Shown: positions 1 to 10,518 of the stretch, in pieces
Layout of the letters: every line of letters begins with the position of its first letter
Position numbering within the stretch: the first letter of the stretch is position 1
Origin: Ceratopteris richardii
Lineage: Eukaryota; Streptophyta; Polypodiopsida; Polypodiales; Pteridaceae
Assembly: GCA_020310875.1 (NCBI GenBank)
Contig: CM035407.1
Coordinates: 222,173,996 to 222,237,995, forward strand
DNA length: 64,000 nucleotides
Direction of reading: 5' to 3'
The notes under the pieces: generated by a model
Told to the model about the DNA's origin: nothing
The model's database searches: none
The model's input: the letters and a program-made list of their open reading frames with translations, nothing else
Made by a program: the position numbers and the translations under genes

Positions 1-2155
1 AGGTTCACTCGGTTCTTCACTATAATAAGACTCACCATGTTCAGGAGATTGCATGTAGTAAGCCTGGGGACTATCAACATAAGCTATGGTCACTGGGATC
101 ACTTTCAGAAAGCAGTGGTGTTACAGGGACTATAGCTCTATTCAGGTTTTCTTCTGCAACAGCATACTTTACCGGAATCACATTAGCTGGAGCTGGGGGT
201 TGTTGTGCTAGCACAGGCTGAGGCCTTTGTTGGTTTTGATAGGGTTGGTAGGCTTGTTGAGGTCTAGCATACTGCTGAGGTGGGTACTGGTTCTGGTATC
301 TTCCTTGTTGAGGGTATGGCTGTGGATACGTCTGCCTAACGGTTTGCTTATTGTAGGTGCAATCTTGCGCGGTGTGATTGGTGTACCTTCGTTCTATGGT
401 GCAGTACTGACTACTAGGATTAACTTGGGGTTGGGCCATAATGGGACATACATTCGCCATGTGGTCGCCACCACAAGTATAGCACCTTTTCACAGGGGCA
501 AACCTTGGGATTTGTTTGCTAGTTACACCTAATTTCTGAGCTACTTTCTCTGCAAGTTCCTCGATTGATGTGGATTGCGTGGAAGAGAGATTAGAGGCAC
601 TATCCGAATCTTTGTATATCTTGGAAAGCTCTAACTCCTCCCCTAGGTTGTCCTCAATGTCAATACACATGCGTACACACTCTTCTATGGTCCTAGGGTC
701 CTTCAAGTACACATATGATCTTAATTTGGTACTTAGCAATCCATCCAAGAATAAAGCCACTTGCTTGGCTGGTGTGGGTAACTCCGAAACAGGGCATCTT
801 TCAAGATATTGCCTAAATCTCCTTCCTGCAAGTCTTACAGTCTCCTGCGGGGTTTGCTTGAAGCTGTGAATCAGCGAGGAGGTATTATGCCTTATGCCAC
901 TCTTAGAAAATTCAATAATGAAAGCCTCTAGGAGTTGGTCTATGCTCTTGAATTGTCGCTCATCCAATGGCTGAAACCATGTAAGTGCGGTGTTCCTAAG
1001 GGTTAGACCGAAGGCATTGTACTGCGTGAATAGATCCTCCACTTGTTCAGCTCTCAAGACTTGCTTGAACTCCGCCACATGATCATAGGGATCTCCTGTG
1101 CCATCAAAGTAATTCTTCATGGACTTAACTAGCTGGGTTGGCCTCAAAGTCCTTGTGTGCTCTCTAGGTCTCGGCAGAGGGAATCCATCCACATTTCTTT
1201 GGTTCCCTGGAGCTCTATGTCCCTCAGGTTCCACTCTATTCGTTTCCGTCCTCGTTCTTTCTCTGCCCACTGGGTTGGCAAAGCTTACTTCTGGTCTATC
1301 TCTACGTCTGTCTCTTTGCATTCCATGAGCTTGGGATGTTCCAGCTCCAGGGTGACCATAGGATACATTCGATCTTGGTTGGGGGAAAACGAATTCACCC
1401 TTCCAGGTGTAAGCATGCCTATCATTTTCTGTCACCACAAAGATCCTCTCCGAAGCGTGATCTAAGTAGGTCACTCTGCCTGGGCTATCAGGATCCTTAA
1501 ACTCATAGATCATGATTGTCCCTATATCAGTTGGTTGATCAGGTTTATACCTCCAAAAGGCTTCGTCAGTTTCTCGATTGAGAAGCAAATCTATGCACTT
1601 GTTGTCTTGGGGAACCCATTCAGGTGTGATAATCCTAGTGAGAACAGATTTGCCTCGGGGGGTTCTAGGTTCTACGCCCATATTTCCTTGTTCCAAGTCA
1701 CCTAAGTCCGCTTCTGAGATTACATTCCCAAATTCATCTGTCCTATCTGGGTGACTGGTGACTACGTATATGGTTCCTTCTTTGTCCAGGTATGCACCGT
1801 TTTTGAACTTGACAGCTGGGTGCTCTAATCCTATGGATTGATCAGGATTCTTAATCTGCACCACAGATCTTCCTAAGCCGTCCTCATAGATGCTGGCACC
1901 TAATCGGTTGGTCCTAAGGTATTCCAACTGTGTTTTGTAAGGGCCTTCTACCCTGTACAGGTATGGCACACCTGAACTACTTGCCGGTCTGTCCATGCCT
2001 TGAGACATCTCTGATTCACTGGTGTCAGAGCTAGGGTAATGCGAGTGGTGACTCAACTGCTGGGCCCAAGACCTTGCAGTGTGATTGACACTAGCCTCTG
2101 AAGACCTAAGGCTTTGTCTCTCTCTTACTAGGTGTCGTCCTGATCTAAGGTTCAT
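1..2155 (-). pseudogene. gag: Gag polyprotein of element A, frameshifted near its end
   Basis: Gag forms the particle of the retrotransposon and binds its RNA. The frame opens at the ATG at 2,155 (start MNLRSGR, also used in element B) and runs 693 codons to a stop at 74. In order it shows an N-terminal conserved region (about residues 1-220), the helical retrotransposon gag domain (about residues 335-500, containing YNAFGLTLRNTALTWFQPL), a CCHC zinc knuckle (CYTCGGDHMANVCP), a second Cys/His cluster (CTIERRYTNHTAQDC) and a Gln/Pro/Tyr-rich tail. Compared with B, about 10 bases are missing just before position 74. This shifts the frame and creates the stop, and the homologous sequence continues to base 1 in another frame. 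The long open frame suggests a fairly young copy. Confidence 0.88.
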
Positions 2156-3010
2156 ATGCCTAACTGATTAACCCAATTTTTCCCAGGTACAACCACGTTT
2201 CTGAGTCCTTTTGTATCGGTCACTTGGTTCTTTTTATGTTGATTATCGTGTTTATACTCTTGTCTGATATCACGTCGTCAGGAATACTTGAGTTTAATTT
2301 CGCACTTTAGTTTGGTGGTTTCACGTTAGGTTCTTTTCCTTTAGAGTTGTCGTTCACACACACACAGGTTATCTCTTGACTTGCACTTGATTTCTTAGAT
2401 AGTCTTTGATTTATCTCGTGCCTATTGTTGCCTGGATTTACTTCTAACACTACCCGCACTTAGCCTAAACTAAGAATTGACAGAGGGTGTTGCGGGTTTT
2501 CCAACCTTGAGTTCCTTTCCTTGTACTGTTGCCCTGGTGTGCCCAGGACGCGTATTCCCAAGCCTGCACTTACTCTTGCTTTGTGTACCCTTCGCTGCTC
2601 TCACAAGACCTGTAAGAGGCCCACTGTTAGCTCAAGACTTAAATTCAAAAGACAGAACCAATCACTGTTATTCATGTAACACTTCACCAATTTGCACTAT
2701 GACTTTTTACACACAACTCTAGAGACCCCTGAATTTTTGTGCCCCCTGGGTATGGTCCCTGCGAGCTTTCCAACAAAACAAAAATCACGGCAAACAGATT
2801 TCGTATGAGAAAGTTATGCCAGTTCAGGGTTTTGGGGCTAAACAGGATTAAACTAGGTTAGCAGGAAAACAGGAATTCGCGAGTTACTTGAGTCATGCCC
2901 TCGTAATGCAAGACTACACCCTAATGTTTTTCCCACACTTGGCCAAAATTTAGACCACAATTTTTGCCTTAAAAAATTTGACCTAATTTGCCCTTCTAAC
3001 GCGTTCGCAA

Positions 3011-3676
3011 AGTCTGTCGGTCGCGATTGACAGGTCAGTCGCGATCGACGTGTCGATCGCGATTGACAGGTCCGTCGTGGCTGTCAGTCGCGATTGACTG
3101 GTCAGTCGCGATTGACAGGGGTTACGAAAAGTCAATCGGTCGTGGTCAATCAGTCGTGGACTCTGTCGGTCGCGATTGATGGGTCGATCGCGATTGACAG
3201 GTCGGTCGCGAGGTCTGTCCGTCGTGGTCAAACAATCGTTGTCTGTGTCGGTCGCGATTGACAGAGCCGTCGTGGGCTGTCAATCGTGGTCAAACAATCG
3301 TTGACTGTGTCGGTCACGATTGACAGAGTAGTCGTGGTCTGTCCGTCGTGGTCAAACAGTCGTTGACTGTGTCGGTCGCGATTGATGGCTCGATCGCGAT
3401 TGACACGTGTCACGCGTATGGTCCGTCGGTCGTGGTCAATCGGTCGTTGACTCTGTCGGTCGCGATTGACAGAGCCGTCGTGGGCTGTCGATCGCGATTG
3501 ACAGGTCTGTCCGTCGTGGTTTGTCGATCGCGATTGACAGAGCGATCGCGATTGACAGAATTCTGAGGAATTTCAAAAAACTAAACACATTTTTGGGAAG
3601 CTCTAGGCCTGTAGATCATGGTTTTGCACTTTGTTTAGTAATTTGAGCGTTTTTTCTGTCGGTCGCGATTGACAGA
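3011..3676. repeat. Degenerate tandem array built on TCGCGATTGACAG, leader of element A
   Basis: Irregular units of about 18-30 bases, in which variants of GTCGGTCGCGATTGACAG alternate with GTCGTGGTCAA. Many units contain the 8-base palindrome GCGATCGC or ATCGCGAT. CTGTCGATCGCGATTGACAG is itself a near-perfect inverted repeat, so each unit can fold as a hairpin. A last isolated unit lies at 3,655-3,676. The array sits at the same place as the different arrays of elements B and F. Confidence 0.9.
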
Positions 3677-3751
3677 GGTCGGCGACACAGAGACAGTTAC
3701 TTCGAATTTCGTACCTGCGCAGAGTGCTGGGGACGATGATGTGACCTGTAC

Positions 3752-4005
3752 CTGCAAGACAGCTCAAGAAACATGCAAAAACAGCACACGCAATTTCGCT
3801 CTCTCGCTCTCTCTCACAAGTGAAATGAGGGAAATGAGGTGGAGATGGGGATATAGTCAAAAAACTGAAATTTTCGCGATGATGGAGATGGAGGTGGAAG
3901 ATGGTGATGATGATGATGGTGATGATGGTGGTGAGGTAAGAAAGAGAAAAATAGGAAAAGTAAAGAAATTACCTACAACGCCAACGTCTCCAATCTACGT
4001 CTTAC
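3752..4005 (-). other. Candidate leader intron of element A
   Basis: On the minus strand a donor ATG|GTAAGA occurs at 4,005 and an acceptor TGTCTTGCAG|GTACAG at 3,752. A T-rich tract with TTTTGCATGTTTCTTG precedes the acceptor. The same donor context and the same TTTTGCATGTTTCTTG tract occur at the homologous place in element B, although much of the sequence between has diverged. Splicing is inferred from the signals only. Confidence 0.5.
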
Positions 4006-4031
4006 CATCACACGCTCGTCCTCAAAGCTCA

Positions 4032-4050
4032 ATCCCCGGCAACGGCGCCA
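4032..4050 (-). promoter_or_regulatory. tRNA-Asp primer binding site of element A
   Basis: The minus strand reads TGGCGCCGTTGCCGGGGAT, complementary to the 3' end of plant tRNA-Asp including its CCA. It starts 8 bases inside the LTR edge. Priming by tRNA-Asp is typical of Athila-type elements. The same site occurs in element F. Confidence 0.9.
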
Positions 4051-4058
4051 AAATTTGG

Positions 4059-4620
4059 TGTAGCTCAGTGATGAGTAGCACCTCCTTTAATGTCAATCTG
4101 GGAAGACGTGAGGATGGTATGAAGACCTCGAGCAAGTGGCGGCACAAGTGCGTGAGTGAGAAGCACACAATCATGCACACACATACACACACACGCGCAC
4201 ACACGGCAAGACAAAGAGTGAGAATCAATGGAGTTCTTAGATTACTTTCAAAAAGCTCTTACAAGTTTGTTTCAATTACAATCTAACCTCAAAAATGAGC
4301 TCTCTAGCTCTTTTTATAGTTTTTGACTAGGTTTTGGCCCTGTCCAGACCTAGTGTCCGGCCTAGTTAAAAATTAGGTTCCAGGGCCAATTTGAGGGCTT
4401 AAACGGAGTCTAAAAAATACGAAAATTGATATGTAGGTACTTCTAAGGCTCCTCAAGCTCAAGGACTCCTTGGCTTGCACAAAATGGAGCTACAAAAATA
4501 TGAAATGGTATTTACAATGATTGTTAGTGATAAGAATCACTGTTAAAAGATGTTGATTTGGAAAAAATTTGAAGGGCCTATCTGCCAGATTTGCGTCGAC
4601 TGCTTTGTCTACTTACTCCT
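4059..4620 (-). repeat. 5' LTR of element A
   Basis: Similar along most of its length to the 3' LTR of element B at 20,122-20,703, in opposite orientation, ending with the same GAGCTACA. A TATA box (TATAAAAAG) lies on the minus strand at 4,310-4,318, followed by a (CA)n tract. Similarity fades beyond about 4,575, so the right edge is approximate. Confidence 0.75.
4173..4205. repeat. (CA)n / (TG)n microsatellite in the LTR of A
   Basis: Alternating CA tract with a few CG steps. It lies downstream of the TATA box when read in element orientation and has a counterpart in the LTR of B. Confidence 0.85.
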
Positions 4621-4716
4621 TCACCTTGTTCTGGCTCTCTCCGCTGGCTTCCTTGTCTAGTCGGTCCTTGGGTGCCCATACTGCTCTCAACAACGTAGAG
4701 AGGACGCGTTGGAATG

Positions 4717-4909
4717 GTAAGTAGTAGGTAATTTTCTTGTTTTTCTCCATCTCCATCTCCATCTCCATGTCCACCTCCATCTCCATCTCCATCTCCTTCT
4801 CCACTTCATATTCCCTCTTCCTTGTCATTCTCCTCATTTGCTTTGTGTGAGTTTGAGAGAGAGCAAGTGTGCGTTCTTGTTTTTGTGTGTTTTTGCATGT
4901 TTCTTGCAG
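4717..4909 (+). other. Candidate leader intron of element B
   Basis: Donor AATG|GTAAGTAG at 4,717 and acceptor TTTCTTGCAG|G at 4,909, preceded by a pyrimidine- and T-rich stretch. The homologous leader of element A keeps both signals. A second acceptor-like site (CTTTTGCAG|GAACG) lies near 5,891, and a GTACG donor-like site near 4,945. A longer intron using these would remove the tandem array. This is inference from splice consensus only. Confidence 0.5.
4741..4806. repeat. (CTCCAT)n microsatellite
   Basis: About eleven imperfect copies of the hexamer inside the candidate leader intron. Element A has a related short CTCCAT / GATGATGG tract at the matching place (about 3,880-3,935). Confidence 0.9.
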
Positions 4910-5102
4910 GTTTCAACATCCTCTCCATCTCCAGCAAGCTCAGCAGGTACGGATTTTCTCTGCGCAAGCCCCGAGGTGTCGAGCTCGAGCTATCGCGACA
5001 CATCAAAAAACTAACCCAATCACAATTTTGAGTGCACCACGACACAACGCAGCCTGAGAGCTCTTACGATCACTAGCTTGATCAGCAAAATTCACCATAT
5101 CC

Positions 5103-5498
5103 CGACCTGTCGCGACACTCCCAAGTATCGCGACACTCCCAACTATCGTGACACTTCGACCTATCGCGACACCCCCAAGTATCGCGACACTCCCAAGTAT
5201 CGCGACACTCCCAAGTATCGCGACACTCCCAAGTCGCGACACTCCCAAGTATTGCGACACTCCCAAGTATCGCGACACCCCCAAGTATCGCGACACTCCC
5301 AAGTATCGCGACACTCCCACCTATCGCGACACTTCCACCTATCGCGACACTTCCACCTATCGCGACACTTCCACCTATCGCGACACTTCCACCTATCGCG
5401 ACACCTCGACCTATCGCGACACTTCCACCTATCGTGACACTCCGACCTATCGTGATGCCTCCACCTATCGTGACACATCAACCCGACCTATCGCAATA
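5103..5498. repeat. 18-bp tandem array (ATCGCGACACTCCCAAGT type), leader of element B
   Basis: About 20 units of 18 bases, one shortened to 15. The spacer part varies (TCCCAAG, TTCCACC, TTCGACC) while TATCGCGACAC is nearly constant. The invariant core contains the palindrome TCGCGA. Because 18 is a multiple of three, open frames run through it on both strands, but these are a by-product of the period. Confidence 0.95.
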
Positions 5499-6336
5499 CA
5501 CCGGCTTAACGCATGAATTTTTAGGGTGAATTAATTGATTGAACTGAGGTACTTTTGGGCTTAAATCTTGGGCACATGGGTATAATATTAGAGCCTTAGA
5601 AGTGGGCAAAATACCTAAAAACCAGGGAGGAATTTCCTGAACCCTGAGAGCCTGTTTTGACCCCTAAGTGCCTGAATGGTCATAACTTCACCATACAAAC
5701 TCCGATTGATGAGATTTTGGTCTCGTTGGAGTTTTAGAACATGTATCTTTAAGTTGACGTTTAGGTGGGACTAGGTGGTCATAAGATTTTGAGGGTACAG
5801 TGAGTTACTCCAAGGGGGGCCTGTAATTATTGATGTGTGTCTTTCAATCCATTATGGTAAAGGAGCTATATTAACTCGTGAACTTTTGCAGGAACGCTGC
5901 GTGCAATCCAGGCAATTCAAAGCAAGCTAGCAAGGGTGAGTACCAAGCTTGGGAGAAGGCTTCCTGGGCTGGTGTAGCAGTCTGAGCAACCAGAGTATTG
6001 AGGTTGGAAGTTCTCTCAACCCTCCTTTGTCAATTCCTAGCTTAGGCTAGTACGACTTAGGTGTGGTGATTAATTACGCTAGGCACGAATCAATTCCAAG
6101 AGAACTAATCAACTAAGTGCAAGTATTAAGTAGGACTTAAGTGTGAAAACCCTAAGGGACAAAAGTAAACTTGAACCGATCAAATATCAAGTGCGAAATT
6201 CACTTAAGTAATCTTGACGACGTGATTCCAAACAAGAGCTTAACACAATATTCAACTAAAAAGAACAAAGTGATTGGTACAAATTAACCTGCAACGAGAG
6301 TGTACTTGGGACCAACGGGGTAGAGAAACCAAGCAT
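5499..6336 (+). other. Gag-proximal leader of element B
   Basis: About 840 bases without a convincing coding frame. The second half matches the leader of element A (inverted, about 2,156-2,700), including AAGCAAG followed by a donor-like GGTGAGTACC. It leads into the gag start at 6,337. Confidence 0.7.
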
Positions 6337-8630
6337 ATGAACCTTAGGTCAGGCAGACACTTAGGCCGAGACCGACAAAGCCTCAGATCTTCTGAAGCTA
6401 GTGTCAATCACAGTGCTAGGTCTTGGGCCCAGCAGTTGAGTGATTACCCGTACACTCCCAGATCTGAAACAAGTGATTCTGAGATGTCCTATAACATGGA
6501 GAGACCGGTAGGTAGTTCAGGGGTGGCGTACCTAGAAAAGCTAGAAGGACCTTACAAGACTCAATTGGAATACATCAGGACCAATCGTCTCAGTGCTCGC
6601 ATATACGAAGACGGCCTGAGAAGATCTGTAGTACAGATTAAGAACCTCGATCAACCCCATGGATTAGAATACCCAGTAGTCAAGTTCGAGAATGGAGCAT
6701 ACCTAGATAAAGAAGGGACTATTTATGTAGTCACCACCCTTCCTGATAGAACAGAGGAGTTTGGGAATGTGATCGCAGAGACCGACATGGGTGATATAGA
6801 GCAAGGGAATTTAGAGAGAGAGCCGAGGACTCCTCGTGGTAAATCAGTCTTGACCAGGATTATGACTCGAGAGTGGATTCCTCAGGATAATATAAGCATA
6901 GATTTGCTTTTAAACCGAGAAACCGATGAGGCTTTTTGGAGATATAAGCCTGCCTAGTCTCAAGGAGTAGGTGCTCTCACAATTTATGAGTTTAAAGACC
7001 CTGATAGCCCAAAGTAACCTACCTAGACCATACATCAGAGCGGATCTTCGTGGTCTCTGACCATGGGAGACATGCCTAAACTTGGAAGGGTGAATTTGTT
7101 TTTCCCCAACCTCGGTCCAATGTGTCCTACAGCCACCAAGGAGCTGGGACCTCCCAAGCTCATGGAGCTCAAAGGGATAGAAGTAGAGACAGACCTAAGG
7201 TAAGCTTTGCCAACCCCCTGGGAAGAGAAAGAATGAGAACAAAAATAGATAGAGAAGAAATCGAGAGACCTAGAGCCCCAAGGAACCAAAGAAATGCTGA
7301 TGATTTCCCTTTGCCAAGGCCGAGAGAACACACTAGGACTCTGAGGCCAACTCAGTTGGTGAGGTCCATGAAGAATTACTTCGATGGCACTGGAGACCCC
7401 TATGATCATGTAGTTGAATTTAGACAAGTCTTAAGAGCTGAACAAGTGGAGGACCTATTCACGCAATACAATGCTTTTGGTCTAACCCTTAGGAACACTG
7501 CCCTTACATGGTTTCAACCCCTGAATGAGAGACAGTTTAGGAGCATAGACCAACTTTTAGAGGCTTTTGTCACTGAGTTCTCTAAGAGTGGCATACGGCA
7601 TAATACCTCCTCCCTGATTCATAGCTTTAAGAAATCACCTCAAGAGACGGTCAGACTAGCAGGAAGACGGTTTAGGCAATACCTAGAGAGGTGCCCAATG
7701 CCTGAGTTACCCACACCAGCCAAACAAGTGGCTTTGTTCTTAGATGGATTGTTGGGCACCAAGCTCAGGTCATATGTGTATCTGAAGGACCCCATAACTA
7801 TAGAAGAGTGCGTGCACATGTGCATAGACATCGAGAATAACCTAGGCGAGGAGTTGGAGCTATAAAAAATCTACAAGGATTCGGATAGCTCTAGTAGCCT
7901 CATGTCTGGTCAATCCACATCCATTGAGTAACTTGCCGAGAAGGTAGCTCAAAAGCTAGGTGTCTCTAGCAAACAAATTCCAAGATTTGCCCCAGTTAAG
8001 CGGTGCTATACTTGTGGAGGTGACCATATGGCTAGTGTATGTCCCATTATGGCCCAACCCCAAGTGAATCCTAGTAGCCAGTACTGCACCATAGAGCGAA
8101 GGTACACCAACCACACTACACAGGACTGCCCTTATAACAAACAAACCATCAGACAAAATTATCCTCAGCCATATCCACACCAGGGTAGATACCAGAATCA
8201 GTACCCACCACAACAATACGACATACCACATCAACCTTATTAGCCACCTTATCAAGGGTAGCAGAGACCTCAACCAGTCCTAGCACAACAACCCCCTGCT
8301 CCAACCAATGTGATCCCAGTGAAATATGCATCTGCTGAAGAAAACCTGAACAGAGCCATAGTCCCAGTCACACCATTGCTATCAGACAGTGATCCAAGTG
8401 ACCATAGTTTTGACTCCACACATATTGACAGCCCACAGGCTTACTACATGCAGTCACCCGAGCATAACGAATCATACTATTATGAGGACCCAAGTGAAAA
8501 TAGTGGGGAGTCCGAGTATGCTAATGTCATGTACACAAACCCCAAATCTAGACCTCAACCTAGGCAGGTACGACCCCCATTTCCTAGAGGACCATGCTTC
8601 AGATGTCAGGGAGATCCACCTCATACGTGA
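6337..8630 (+). pseudogene. gag: Gag polyprotein of element B, with several breaks
   Basis: Start MNLRSGR at 6,337, matching element A; the frame is open for another 21 codons upstream. The first piece ends at a TAG at 6,955-6,957. Frameshifts follow before 7,122, where the helical gag domain continues (7,122-7,865, containing TQYNAFGLTLRNTALTWF). Further stops lie near 7,863, 7,928, 8,239 and 8,260. Zinc-binding segments follow in order: CYTCGGDHMASVCP (about 8,004-8,045) and CTIERRYTNHTTQDC. Then, split by a frameshift near 8,612, a third (CFRCQG with HLIRDC) and a fourth (CQDCRKEHLLRDC) continue in the pol frame. Element F has the same four clusters in the same order. Several stops correspond to CAG codons in element A. 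Confidence 0.88.
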
Positions 8631-10518
8631 TTGTCCACTGCCTGCCCCTACACAACCCCAACCAGTGATAATTCAGGGCTTCTGTCAAGATTGCAGAAAA
8701 GAGCATCTCTTACGAGATTGCCCAAAGAATCCCAATAACCTGCCAAAAATCACTCCTATTAACGTCATTGGACTTGTAGTAGACTCTACAGGAAGTGTAA
8801 CTTCCACTACCCCCGTGCAGGTGGTCACTAGAGCTCAAGCTTTGCATCAAACTCAAGGAGTAGGGCAAGAAAAGAGCTATGAGGTTAGTGAGACAGAGAG
8901 TATAACCAAGAAAAGGACAAGAGCATGGAGAGATAGTCGCGAGAGAATGAAAAGACAATGGTCACAGAAAATGAGCAAACTTGAGGAAATCTTGAGAGAA
9001 ACCAAAGCAAAAATAAGTGAACTCGCATCTCAAAACCACTCTCACTCCACCCCTCCACCACCGTTTCCATCTCCCTCCAACCCATCACCTTCCATTTCCC
9101 AACTTTCTAATCCACCACACGTAACCCACCCACCACCCAGAGTAGGATCAGTCCTAGCCGATCCCACTCTTGAAGATCTAGACATGATGCTTAAAGCATA
9201 TCAGGCCAGGATCCAAGAAGGGCCAAATGTGGCAGATCATGACAAATGTTACCCTAGAGCCGATCTAGAGATAGAGAGAACAAAACTTTGTGCTAAAATG
9301 GTAGAATTGGCGCAAGCCATGTTTGAAGCCAGTCGCTTGTTCAATAGCCCTAGCTCCACTAGAACACCGTTGCATTTTGATGGTCTATTGGATAGGTTGG
9401 AGAGATTACTTACAAAGTCTGGAAAAGGAGCCACCTCCCAGGTCAAGGAGAGGGCAAGTGATAGAATAAGCATTCCTCCCCAGGAAGCTTATGTGCTGAA
9501 CTCCACTGAACTAGACACTACTTCTTCTATGAATCGGTATTCACCTGAATTCCTGAGAGAGATTCAAGAAGAGAAGTGGGCAAAGGAAAGTGAAGTCCCT
9601 CCTCCCATTGAACTTGTGGATGACACACATGATCAATTCCCAAAGGACATCCCATCTATTTATGAAGAGCGGGAGAGTGCCCAATCTCATGAGAGATTAG
9701 ATTTTGAGTCTAATTCCTTGCAAGAGTTACCACATTTCACAGTCCCATGGGAAACTAAGTCAACATGCATGAGAGCGCCCACCGTCATGATAAGAAACAA
9801 AGATTCGATCATACCTAGTAATACGGAGGTAGTAAAGAACACTAAAGTGCAGTGCAACCTCACTTCAGAAGAGCTACTCAAAGTTAAGCCAGAAGTGTGG
9901 AAACACGTAGCCAAACAAGTGCCAGATGTCATGAAATCGCGTTCCCAGGTAGGATCTCATAGAACAGTGCCAGAAATACCATTGGATAAGATAGGAGACA
10001 TGAGTAAAGGAGAAGAAGGAAATACCTATCTCCCAGTTACCCATCAGGGATACACAACCAAGGCAATTTTGGACTCAGGTGCAGGAGTTGCAATTGCTAC
10101 CACCTCCCTGTGGAAGCATTGGGGCAAGCTAGCACTCAGGTTGACGAGAATGAAATTGCAGATGGCCGATGGTCATATTGAGAGGCCCTTAGGATTGCTA
10201 GAAGGAATAACTCTCACTACATGTGGTGTTGAGTTTGAGCATACTTTTGCTATATGCGACTTTAGCAAAAACCAAGCTTATGAGATGATTTTGGGAAGGC
10301 CATTTATGTGGCAAGTGCAAGTGGTACAGGATTGGGGAACCAATTCCTTGTATTTGCAACATCTAGGTGTTACAACCAAAGTTAATCTCAAGGATTACTC
10401 TCATAGAGATGTCCCTCCCATCCAATGGAATCCCATCCATAGAGCCAAAGATGGTACTGAGTCAGTGCATTCCATAGGATCAGGATCCTCATGGATGCAT
10501 GAAGACACCCACTTATGA
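8611..10518 (+). pseudogene. pro: Gag-pol linker and first protease (PR1) of element B
   Basis: This continues gag in a different frame after the lesion near 8,612. It holds zinc clusters three and four, then a long charged linker. The linker includes VTRAQA and KAYQARIQEGPNVADH, both with counterparts in element F, so it is a conserved part of the polyprotein. A retropepsin domain follows with the active-site motif ILDSGAGVAIA (Asp at 10,072-10,074) and the later ILGRPF motif. This aspartic protease would cut the polyprotein inside the particle. The frame ends at a TGA at 10,516-10,518 and continues in the same frame into RT. Confidence 0.85.

Larger units (their letters stand above)
2156..4031 (-). 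other. 5' leader of element A
   Basis: About 1.9 kb between primer site and gag start, with no convincing coding frame. The gag-proximal part (2,156-2,960) can be followed against bases 5,640-6,336 of element B, in inverted orientation. The middle holds the tandem array at 3,011-3,676, and the PBS-proximal part holds a candidate intron (3,752-4,005). Small ORFs on either strand here are not conserved between A and B. Confidence 0.7.
1..4620 (-). mobile_element. Element A: Athila-like Ty3/gypsy retrotransposon, 5' half
   Basis: The element reads right to left: 5' LTR (4,059 to about 4,620), tRNA-Asp primer site, a long leader with a tandem array, then gag running off the left edge of the window. 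Gag and leader are clearly homologous to element B, which points the opposite way, so the two sit head to head. The tRNA-Asp primer site and the gag type fit the Athila lineage. The outer LTR edge is placed only by fading similarity to the 582-bp LTR of B. The simplest reading is that A is inserted in the leader of B, with the 3' half of A and the 5' LTR of B left of the window. Confidence 0.8.

Noticed and set aside
4032-4050. Possible tRNA-Asp gene end (also at 50,914)
   Set aside because: Only the 3' acceptor and part of the T arm is present, next to an LTR edge. It is a primer binding site.
5003-5516. Long open frames on both strands with hexapeptide repeats (RDTPKY, SRYLGV)
   Set aside because: They arise because the tandem unit is 18 bases, a multiple of three without stops. 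The region lies in the non-coding leader and the homologous leaders of A and F have no such peptides.
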